Of a stretch of DNA of 33,315 bases, positions 18,299-24,367 are shown piece after piece (the stretch's first letter is position 1; each line of letters opens with the position of its first letter). This DNA is from an uncultured Lachnospiraceae bacterium (GTDB lineage: Bacteria; Bacillota; Clostridia; Lachnospirales; Lachnospiraceae). The position numbers were made by a program, and so were the translations under genes. Under the pieces are notes generated by a model that saw only the letters and a program-made list of their open reading frames with translations, was not told where the DNA came from and ran no database searches. The DNA lies in the NCBI GenBank assembly GCA_900546495.1, contig URDN01000028.1, forward strand, positions 1-33,315, in the 5' to 3' direction.

Positions 18299-18389
18299 GT
18301 CCACGAGATCCGGGGGATCTCGGATTTGGACCGACCGGAGCGAAGCGAAGACCGAACCCGTATGGGTTCGAATCCCTGTCATCCTACTC
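18299..18389 (+). other. 91-bp insert between the tRNA-Lys 3' duplications, with a tRNA-like T-arm
   Basis: Begins with a strong hairpin (GGTCC, then CGAGATCC pairing with GGATCTCG, closing GGACC). It ends on the plus strand with TGGGTTCGAATCCCTG and ATCCTACTC, which looks like the T-arm and 3' acceptor strand of another tRNA. No 5' half is present, so it is a tRNA 3' fragment or tRNA-derived element, not a functional tRNA. Confidence 0.55.
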
Positions 18390-18394
18390 AAAAA

Positions 18395-18414
18395 GGTCAT
18401 CCACTTGGATGACC
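18395..18414 (-). terminator. Terminator of tRNA-Lys
   Basis: Perfect 8-bp stem GGTCATCC-acttx-type loop (4 nt)-GGATGACC followed on the minus strand by TTTTTGAG, 8 bp after the tRNA 3' end. Confidence 0.85.
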
Positions 18415-18422
18415 TTATATAA

Positions 18423-18495
18423 TGCGCCTTCAGGGATTCGAACCCTGGACAAATAGATTAAGAGTCTACTGCTCTACCAGCTGAGCTAAAGGCGC
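18423..18495 (-). tRNA. tRNA-Lys (anticodon CUU)
   Basis: The minus strand folds as a 73-nt tRNA: acceptor GCGCCTT/AAGGCGC with discriminator A, D-arm GCTCAGCTGGTAGAGC, anticodon loop CTCTTAA with anticodon CTT, T-arm CAGGG-TTCGAAT-CCCTG. CCA is not encoded. A canonical promoter lies just upstream and a strong terminator just downstream. The last 13 nt are duplicated 136 bp away. Confidence 0.96.
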
Positions 18496-18517
18496 ATACG
18501 TCTTTAACGCAAGTGCT

Positions 18518-18546
18518 ATTATAACGGATATGAAAATAAAATGCAA
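18518..18546 (-). promoter_or_regulatory. Promoter of tRNA-Lys
   Basis: Minus strand TTGCAT (18541-18546), 17-bp spacer, TATAAT (18518-18523), 22 bp upstream of the tRNA 5' end. Confidence 0.78.
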
Positions 18547-18552
18547 GTATTT

Positions 18553-18582
18553 TTGGAAAAAAAGTGTTATCTATGATACGAT
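18553..18582 (+). promoter_or_regulatory. Possible promoter of the DUF1638 gene
   Basis: Plus strand TTGGAA (18553-18558), 18-bp spacer, TACGAT (18577-18582), about 30 bp before the start codon. It lies back to back with the tRNA-Lys promoter. Confidence 0.4.
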
Positions 18583-18614
18583 AGTGTTAATTGCTTCATT
18601 AACAGGGGGTCTTC

Positions 18615-19280
18615 ATGAATAAGAAAAAGCGAACCCTCATCTCCTGCTCCATGCTTGCAGACGAGGTCAACCATATTTTAAAACAAACAAACATTGAACT
18701 TCCCGTCATCTGGGTGGAACGTGGTCTGCACAGCACCCCTGAAAAATTGACCCGTATTTTACAGCATTATATAGATGCCCTGCAACATCAGGATGAAATA
18801 CTGCTGACCTTCGGACTTTGCGGCAACGGAACTGCCGGACTCGTCAGCAAACATACGCTGCTTCGTCTTCCGCGTTTTGACGACTGCATTAATCAATTAC
18901 TTTGCAAACAACCGCGCACTGAACGTAAACAAACCGAAACTGATGCGCTCTACCTGACCCGCGGATGGACACTGGATAAAGAAGCGATTTTACAGCAGTA
19001 CCAAATTTTATCCCGCCAGTACGAACCGGAAATGCGTGATATGATTTTGCAAACCATGTATAACGGCTATCACACCTTATCTGTGATCGATACCGGATGC
19101 TTTGATTTAAAACCGGTGGAACAATATGCGGATCAGGCAGCTGCCTGCCTGAATTTTACCAGAAATACAGTTTCCGGAAACATTTCCACACTGGAACATC
19201 TGATCGTTGGAATCGATGATCCTAACATTTTAACGCTGAATCCCGGTGAAATAATACAGGCATCTTTATTTGAACTGTAA
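18615..19280 (+). CDS. DUF1638-domain protein
   Basis: 221 residues, soluble. The order of motifs fits DUF1638: a start resembling KRTLISCSMLADEVNHIL, then VIWVERGLHSTPEKLTRIL, ILLTFGLCGNGTAGL, and a C-terminal ISTLEHLIVGIDD. The family often occurs near corrinoid methyltransferase or one-carbon genes and contains conserved Cys/His residues suggesting metal binding; its reaction is not established. AGGGGG lies ahead of the ATG. pta begins 135 bp downstream on the same strand behind its own ribosome site. Confidence 0.8.
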   Translation: MNKKKRTLISCSMLADEVNHILKQTNIELPVIWVERGLHSTPEKLTRILQHYIDALQHQDEILLTFGLCGNGTAGLVSKHTLLRLPRFDDCINQLLCKQPRTERKQTETDALYLTRGWTLDKEAILQQYQILSRQYEPEMRDMILQTMYNGYHTLSVIDTGCFDLKPVEQYADQAAACLNFTRNTVSGNISTLEHLIVGIDDPNILTLNPGEIIQASLFEL

Positions 19281-19341
19281 TTTTTCATACAAAATAACAA
19301 AAAAATATCATTTTTTTATGAGAAACAATAGACAAAGTAGC

Positions 19342-19369
19342 TTGCAATTTAAAGCAAAACGTATAAAAT
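19342..19369 (+). promoter_or_regulatory. Possible promoter of pta
   Basis: TTGCAA (19342-19347), 16-bp spacer, TAAAAT (19364-19369), about 47 bp upstream of the pta start. Suboptimal spacing; weak support. Confidence 0.35.
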
Positions 19370-19415
19370 AGAACTGACGAGTATATTAAATTATTAATGG
19401 AGGTAAACGAAACCA

Positions 19416-20390
19416 ATGTTCAAAAAATTAATACAGAAATTAAAAGAGAACCCTCGTACAATCGTCTTTACAGAGGGAACTGATGCACGTATTCTGGAAG
19501 CTTCTTCCCGTCTGCTTGCAGGTACATTCTTAAAACCAATCTTAGTTGGTAACGAAGAGGCAGTTAGAGCTGCTGCTGAAGACGCCGGCTACAATATCAA
19601 CGGTGCAGAGATCATCGATCCTAAGAACTATGACCGCATGGACGAGATGGTTGCACAGATGGTTGAGCTTCGTAAAGGTAAAATGACAGAGGAGCAGTGC
19701 CGCGAAGCATTATCTCATGGTAACTACTTTGGAACAATGCTCGTAAAAATGGGCGTTGCTGACTGCTTACTTGGTGGTGCTACATATTCTACAGCTGATA
19801 CCGTTCGTCCGGCTCTTCAGCTTATTAAAACAAAACCAGGCAACAAGATCGTATCATCCTGCTTCATCCTCGTTCGTCCGGCTGCTACAGGCGACAACGA
19901 AGTACTGGCAATGGGTGACTGTGCAATCAATATCAAACCGTCTGAGGATGATCTGGTAGAAATCGCTCTTGAGACAGCTCAGTGTGCTAAAATCTTCGGT
20001 ATTGATCCTAAGGTTGCTTTCCTTAGCTACTCAACACTCGGATCCGGTAAAGGTGAGGATGTTGACAAAATGCGTAACGCTTGTGCAAAGGCAAAAGCTG
20101 CTAATCCGGATCTGGCTATTGATGGAGAACTTCAGTTCGACGCTGCTGTATCTCCGCGTGTTGCTGAGACAAAATGCCCGGATTCTAAAGTTGCCGGACA
20201 TGCTAACACATTTATCTTCCCAGACATCAACGCCGGTAACATCGGTTACAAAATTGCTCAGCGTCTCGGTGGATTCGATGCTTACGGTCCGATCCTTCTT
20301 GGTCTGAATGCACCGATCAACGATCTGTCTAGAGGATGTAACGCTCTGGAAGTATACTCCATGGCTATTATTACTGCAGCTTTAAGCTAA
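19416..20390 (+). CDS. pta: Phosphate acetyltransferase
   Basis: 324 residues, the usual length for the short Pta form. Converts acetyl-CoA and phosphate to acetyl phosphate, the first step of acetate formation with ATP yield. Family segments include VFTEGTDARILEAS near the start, GGATYSTADTVRPALQLIKT, SYSTLGSGKGEDVDKM, DGELQFDAAVSPRVAETKCPDSKVAGHANTFIFPDINAGNIGYKIAQRLGG and GPILLGLNAPINDLSRG. Codon choice is more biased (GCT, CGT, GGT) than in neighbours, as for a highly expressed gene. GGAGG precedes the ATG. A strong terminator follows directly; the usual partner ackA is not adjacent. Confidence 0.96.
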   Translation: MFKKLIQKLKENPRTIVFTEGTDARILEASSRLLAGTFLKPILVGNEEAVRAAAEDAGYNINGAEIIDPKNYDRMDEMVAQMVELRKGKMTEEQCREALSHGNYFGTMLVKMGVADCLLGGATYSTADTVRPALQLIKTKPGNKIVSSCFILVRPAATGDNEVLAMGDCAINIKPSEDDLVEIALETAQCAKIFGIDPKVAFLSYSTLGSGKGEDVDKMRNACAKAKAANPDLAIDGELQFDAAVSPRVAETKCPDSKVAGHANTFIFPDINAGNIGYKIAQRLGGFDAYGPILLGLNAPINDLSRGCNALEVYSMAIITAALS

Positions 20391-20425
20391 TTTTTAAAAC
20401 TTGTTTTTAAACGGCAGGTTGTGAT

Positions 20426-20492
20426 AAAGAAAAACAGGATTTTACCTTTGTGGCTAACAATCGCTCGCCAAGGAAAAATCCTGTTTTTCTTT
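20426..20492. terminator. Bidirectional terminator between pta and the DUF3783 gene
   Basis: AAAGAAAAACAGGATTTT (20426-20443) pairs with AAAATCCTGTTTTTCTTT (20475-20492), extended by ACCTT/AAGG. T-runs occur on both strands. It serves the two convergent genes. Confidence 0.88.
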
Positions 20493-20534
20493 AATTTACA
20501 CATTGGCTAAAATTTTCAGCCACCAAGCAAGAAA

Positions 20535-20909
20535 CTAAAAACGCTTCCGGTCCCGCCTGACCATTTCATACATCATTTTTTCACGCTGCGCCTCAAAATA
20601 TACGTGTAGAACGTCCCATGAGGCGTTTGTAGGCGTCATAACCATCTTATAGTCTACTTTTACGTTGCGACTACGTAAATCCATCAGAAGCCGATCTAAC
20701 TGTTTCTCCGTAAAGTCACACATCACGATCATACTGCCTTTCGGATACGCACCGCCAAAATATCCGCCATCGTCCTTTCCCCTGGCAAGATCTCCCAATG
20801 CCATATGCAGCTTCGTCTTCGGAACCGACACCGCCTGTACTTTCATCGGTGTCAGAACCTGACGAATCTCACTTTCGTTTTCACACTGAACTAATAATAC
20901 TTTCGCCAT
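20535..20909 (-). CDS. DUF3783-domain protein
   Basis: 124 residues from the ATG at 20909. A TTG two codons upstream (20915) has better spacing to AAGG and overlaps the upstream stop codon, so either start is possible. The small alpha/beta fold contains FGGAYPKGSMIVMCDFTEKQLDRLLMDLR, matching DUF3783. The C-terminal third is basic. Function unknown. Its start abuts the CbiET-like gene (stop at 20912-20914), so the two are translationally coupled and probably act together. Ends at a shared terminator with pta. Confidence 0.72.
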   Translation of the reverse strand: MAKVLLVQCENESEIRQVLTPMKVQAVSVPKTKLHMALGDLARGKDDGGYFGGAYPKGSMIVMCDFTEKQLDRLLMDLRSRNVKVDYKMVMTPTNASWDVLHVYFEAQREKMMYEMVRRDRKRF

Positions 20910-20911
20910 TT

Positions 20912-21817
20912 TCAACAGTCTGCCTTTCCTGTAATGATCCAGGGAGCCGGCTGCTGTTCAAAGGAATTTTTGCTGTTCAATCTGGCTACCGATACCTGAA
21001 TAACTTCTGTATCTTTGATACCATATTTTTCAAACATACCGGAAATAGATGCAGCTACACCAAAATCTAATGTATAGATTACGATGCTGATCTGCGGATT
21101 TAATTTTGTCAGATACTCAATCTCCTGCTCCATGCTTGCAGATGCCACCAAAAATACCAGTGACGGAATCGGACAGTCCTTCATTGTCTCCTCATCCACA
21201 TGATCGATCACCTGAATATTGTGCAGACCGAAATGGTCAATGTTTTCTTCCATGGTCGCACGGTCGTCTTTATTGTACTCCACAGCGATCACAGTACCCT
21301 CTGTAGCGATGATTGCAGCCTCTACCGCAATACTTTCCCCACTGATAACACAAATGTCATCCTGGCGTCCTACATGCATCTTATTTAAGATGACAGAACG
21401 TATTTCACTTCCTACATAATGAATGGAACCACGTTTGAAATTATGATTATCCATACCAATTTTATAAGTGTTACGCGCATGCTCATTCACGATCAGCATG
21501 CCTGCGGATGCGTTGATGCCACGATTGATCATATTGCTCACTTTATCGTGTTTGATTTCTCCTGCAGGCTCTGAGCCCTCGTTATACCATACATCACAGT
21601 CTCCAAGTCCTGCATTCCACATCCGGTAAAAAATATCGTCAATTCCGGCCTCTGTAAATACCAGCACTGCTTTGTGTGACTCTACTGTCGGAATCAGGTT
21701 TTTATTTTTTCGGGTGATATCGAGCATCTTCACTTTCTCCAGATCAATGGCTGTGTTTTTCGCAAAATACTGCAACCATGATAAAATGCTCTCGTTGGTA
21801 AAAATCTGCTGTTCCAT
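20912..21817 (-). CDS. Degenerate CbiE/CbiT-like (precorrin methyltransferase-like) protein
   Basis: 301 residues from the ATG at 21817, 8 nt after GGGAGGG; an ATG 7 codons upstream overlaps that site. Residues ~50-120 resemble the end of CbiE (AGLGDCDVWYNEGSEPAGEI), and ~125-290 resemble CbiT (GSEIRSVILNKMHVGRQDDICVIS, then VEAAIIATEGTVIAVEYNKDD, ATMEENIDHFGLHNIQVI). The SAM-binding glycine loop of CbiT (GxGxG) is replaced by ISGESIA, and most of the CbiE catalytic half is missing. No other cobalamin genes are nearby. It probably no longer makes precorrins and may be a repurposed binding protein. The domain assignment is by eye. Confidence 0.6.
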   Translation of the reverse strand: MEQQIFTNESILSWLQYFAKNTAIDLEKVKMLDITRKNKNLIPTVESHKAVLVFTEAGIDDIFYRMWNAGLGDCDVWYNEGSEPAGEIKHDKVSNMINRGINASAGMLIVNEHARNTYKIGMDNHNFKRGSIHYVGSEIRSVILNKMHVGRQDDICVISGESIAVEAAIIATEGTVIAVEYNKDDRATMEENIDHFGLHNIQVIDHVDEETMKDCPIPSLVFLVASASMEQEIEYLTKLNPQISIVIYTLDFGVAASISGMFEKYGIKDTEVIQVSVARLNSKNSFEQQPAPWIITGKADC

Positions 21818-21840
21818 AAGAAAATCCCTCCCATACACTA

Positions 21841-21913
21841 GGTAAAGCGTTCATTTGCAATCCGTTTTCGCTACTTGCTCATGAACGCAGTCGTTTTGCG
21901 ACCTGCATTTAAT
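21841..21913 (+). repeat. Dispersed repeat R2, copy 1
   Basis: About 73 bp with internal inverted arms GCGTTCAT/ATGAACGC. Its reverse complement recurs at 22104-22177, and a related copy lies at 22429-22514. Copy 1 begins 24 bp upstream of the CbiET-like start codon, in the place of its promoter/leader. Confidence 0.7.
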
Positions 21914-22103
21914 TATGCTAATTTTACCATTATCAAAAACACACGTCAATAAATCCATGTTTTTCTGCGCGCCCTTCATCCTCACCTTATTATAATTTGT
22001 TAAGAGATACTTTCTTTTTTCTTCATATTTCATCCACAAAATAAACACATTTTACCAGTAATATAACAGTATCAAATAAATCAAGTGAAACACATAACAA
22101 ACA
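21914..22103. other. AT-rich stretch between inverted R2 copies
   Basis: 190 bp, no supported gene. A 65-codon minus-strand frame crosses it into R2 and is judged spurious. A minus-strand TATAAT near 21992 could serve the CbiET-like gene, without a good -35. Confidence 0.4.
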
Positions 22104-22177
22104 TTTGAACGCAGAATAAGCAAAGCGACTATGTTCATGAGCAAGTAGCGAAAGCAAATTGCGAATGTCCGCTTTAC
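22104..22177 (-). repeat. Dispersed repeat R2, copy 2 (inverted)
   Basis: Reverse-complement relative of 21841-21913, sharing the central TTTCGCTACTTGCTCATGAAC. With copy 1 it forms a 337-bp inverted-repeat unit. Confidence 0.7.
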
Positions 22178-22210
22178 TTTTGATAAAAGCCTTAATCCTA
22201 AGGTAAAAAA

Positions 22211-22282
22211 ATCAAGTCGAACGAATATGAGACCTGGTACAGTGATTTTAATTTGATTAATAGATATTGGAATCGCTGTCAG
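22211..22282 (+). repeat. Decayed relative of repeat R1 (second module)
   Basis: The first ~40 bp match the outer end of R1 (TCAAGTCGAACG, then ATGAGACCTGGTACA), after which the sequence diverges. It retains a stem ACAGTGATT/AATCGCTGT at the position of R1's GATTCTG/CAGAATC stem, so structure is partly kept while sequence has drifted. Confidence 0.5.
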
Positions 22283-22394
22283 ATATAAAAAGCTTCTGAG
22301 GGTAGTCAGTTAACCAGCATTGGCACATTCAGGGGCGACAAAAAACTATTTCCTTTATATAGATAAATTTTTCATAACTCACTCTCCCCCAAAA

Positions 22395-22428
22395 AACCGG
22401 ATTCATAATGAACCCGGTTTTTTATTTT
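22395..22428 (+). terminator. Strong plus-strand terminator without an obvious upstream gene
   Basis: AACCGG-a-TTCA-taa-TGAA-c-CCGGTT followed by TTTTTTATTTT. No plus-strand reading frame ends here; the upstream 200 bp may produce a small RNA. Confidence 0.75.
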
Positions 22429-22514
22429 GGTAAAGCGGACATTCGCAATCCGCTTTCACTACGTTTAAATAAAAACATTATCCATAAGATTTTTCCTGCT
22501 GTCCGCATTTAATT
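22429..22514 (+). repeat. Dispersed repeat R2, copy 3
   Basis: GGTAAAGCGGACATTCGCAA at the left and GTCCGCATTTAATTT at the right match the ends of R2 copy 1; the centre differs (an AT-rich replacement). It lies immediately after the terminator. Confidence 0.6.
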
Positions 22515-22610
22515 TTAATATATAACGTATTGTGATACATGCATATATGAAATTATGCATATTATTAGTAAAATGTATATTTATGCATTTTTATGTATAA
22601 TAAAAGCCAC

Positions 22611-22667
22611 CCGAATTTTGGGTTTATAATAAGAAATACTTATTATAAAAAATCCAGATGGCTTTTG
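22611..22667 (-). terminator. Terminator of the small 77-codon gene
   Basis: A long hairpin: AAAAGCCA pairs with TGGCTTTT, and TTTATAATAAG pairs with CTTATTATAAA around AAATA. On the minus strand it is followed by TTTTATTAT. Symmetric, so it may act in both directions. Confidence 0.8.
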
Positions 22668-22675
22668 CTGCTTAA

Positions 22676-22909
22676 TTACATATTTGTATGTTCATACTTT
22701 TCAACATTATTTTCAATCTGATCTATGATCTGATGTACTTCCTGATCTTCATTTTTGAATTTACTGCTGAACATGAACACTTTTCGGGGACTGTTTTTCT
22801 TACATAACCAATAATCTCTGCCAGCTAAAACAGATTTTTCTGTTGTCACTTCAACAAAATATCCTTGTTGATAATGATATCTTGCAATTATTTCAATACC
22901 CTTTTCCAT
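22676..22909 (-). CDS. Small protein of unknown function
   Basis: 77 residues from the ATG at 22909, 8 nt after AGAGGG; a GTG three codons upstream overlaps that site. No recognised family. The sequence reads as a beta-rich N-terminal part (IIARYHYQQGYFVEVTTE, YWLCKKNSPRKVFMFSS) followed by an acidic helix (EVHQIIDQIENNVEKYEH). It has a good ribosome site and its own terminator, which supports a real gene. It lies divergent from, and on the far side of the AT-rich stretch of, the Rep/iteron module and may belong to it. Paired GTTGATAAT/GTTATCAAC sites sit directly upstream and recur within the replication region. Confidence 0.6.
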   Translation of the reverse strand: MEKGIEIIARYHYQQGYFVEVTTEKSVLAGRDYWLCKKNSPRKVFMFSSKFKNEDQEVHQIIDQIENNVEKYEHTNM

Positions 22910-22923
22910 AAAATTCACCCTCT

Positions 22924-22967
22924 GTTGATAATTATTTTTTTATGAATTGGTTGTGTGAGTTATCAAC
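22924..22967. promoter_or_regulatory. Inverted pair of GTTGATAAY sites upstream of the small gene
   Basis: GTTGATAAT (22924-22932) and its near inverse GTTATCAAC (22959-22967). The motif recurs at 23106-23114 and 24106-24114, on both sides of the iteron array. Candidate binding sites; protein unknown. Confidence 0.45.
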
Positions 22968-23221
22968 AACAACCTGTCCTAGTATAACAGAAAAAAATTT
23001 TAAGTTAAGTATTGAAGTTTTTTTTCTTGTTGTTCTCAGTAAATGGAAAAATAAATAGATTATTGGTGTAAATTACATAGATTAATTTTTGATAACGACA
23101 TCGTTGTTGATAATATTCTATTCTTTTTATTTATTTGTAAACAACATACTTATATTCTTTATATTATATCCACAAAAAATGGCGAAAAACGTTGATTTTA
23201 CGGGATTCTTGAAAATAAAGT
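22968..23221. other. AT-rich segment preceding the iterons, candidate DNA-unwinding region
   Basis: About 250 bp strongly AT-rich with no gene. It contains a near-perfect DnaA box ATATCCACA (23166-23174; consensus TTATCCACA), a small palindrome AACGA-cat-TCGTT-type site near 23095-23105 and a GTTGATAAT site. Its position next to iterons fits an origin melting region. Confidence 0.45.
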
Positions 23222-24160
23222 GCGGACATTTACAGGCTAAATGACGGTGGTTGGTTGGAAAAGATGCGAATATACGTGGGTGAAGAAGCGGACAAATGTG
23301 GGATGCCCGGAAAATCGAAGAAAAAGCGGGCTCTGGGCGAAGAAAAAGGCAGATTTAGGCAAAGAAAAAGGCAGATATTGGTCCCACATTTGTCCGTTAA
23401 AAGAAAAATTAAGCCTTATTTTTAGCCATTTTTGCTAATTTACGGACATTTATGGGCGATTATTTGTGAACTAACGGCATTTTTGAGGAAAATTAAATTG
23501 TTTTACAATTGTTTTTAACGAAGAAACGGACAGATTTGGGATAAAAAACTGGAACTAACGGACAGATTTAGGATGTGTTTTGGTTAATTAACGGACAAAT
23601 TTAGGACGGTTAGAGTGATTTTTTAGAAAGAAACGGACAAATTTAGGATTAATGAGTGAAACTAACGGCATTTTTGAGGCGAACAAACGTTTTAACGGAC
23701 ATTTATGGGAGGTTTGATTTTAAGAGATATCTACATATTGTGCCGTAAGTTTGCAAATAATACTTTTTTAACGGACAAATTCAGGATAGTAGTTTTGGAA
23801 CTAACGGACAAATGTGGGATTCACCATGAAGAAACGGACATTTATAGGATATAAAAAAATAAGAATAAGACAAATATGGGTTCGAACAGATGTTTTTAAA
23901 GGACATTTGTAGGACCCCCTCGAAAGAAACGGACAAATGTAGGATGGCAAAATACAAGATATGGACATTTTTGGGTGAAAAAATGGATATTTAGTGGACA
24001 AATGTAGGATGCTAAATATTTTTTAGCGGACATTTATAGGATATTATACTGAAATAACGGACGTTTATGGGATTGATTTGAATCTTTTAACGGACATTTA
24101 TGGGTGTTGATAACTTTTTCGAAAAAGTCTGACAGTTTTTTCATTGACAAATTGAGGATT
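23222..24160 (+). repeat. Iteron array 1, upstream of rep
   Basis: About 24 direct, non-identical copies of a 14-17 bp iteron. Two main variants occur, CGGACAAATNTRGGAT and CGGACATTTATRGG, plus two identical AACTAACGGCATTTTTGAGG copies (23469 and 23660). Starts in the main block: 23526, 23558, 23591, 23633, 23665, 23695, 23771, 23804, 23834, 23867, 23899, 23929, 23961, 23995, 24026, 24057, 24090. Most steps are 30-34 bp, about three helical turns. Spacer sequences are not conserved. One copy (23382-23396) is inverted. Such arrays bind Rep_3 initiators at plasmid origins and also control copy number. Confidence 0.9.
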
Positions 24161-24199
24161 TAAAGGCATAATTAAGGAAGCAAATTAGAGCGGAATTTT

Positions 24200-24292
24200 A
24201 TTTCAGTCGAGAAGACTCCCATTTCTGCAAGTGGTGAGTAATAACAAGTCTTTTTCAGTGGGAGTACAATCTCTAACTGAGATGAACGCTTT
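24200..24292 (+). repeat. Structured dispersed repeat R1, copy C (first module only, opposite orientation)
   Basis: About 93 bp matching the first module of copies A and B with about six differences. The nested stems TCAGT/ACTGA and CTCCCA/TGGGAG are retained; the second module is absent. It lies between the iterons and the rep start, in the rep leader region. Confidence 0.78.
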
Positions 24293-24367
24293 ACATCTGA
24301 TGCAAAAATGCAGCAGATCTTCTTTAATAGCACGAAAGAGAGAATATAAAAAGGAACTTTTTTACCA

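Noticed and set aside
18299..18389. A second functional tRNA beside tRNA-Lys
   Set aside because: Only the T-arm and 3' acceptor strand can be found; no D-arm, anticodon arm or matching 5' acceptor strand.
21851..22048. 65-codon minus-strand ORF upstream of the CbiET-like gene
   Set aside because: Its C-terminal third is translation of repeat R2, and there is no clear start. A weak TATAAT lies inside it, favouring a promoter region.
23801..24001. Small minus-strand ORF across the iterons (66 codons), and a plus-strand one at 23241-23438
   Set aside because: Both consist of translated iterons with no plausible start signals; they are by-products of the repeat array.
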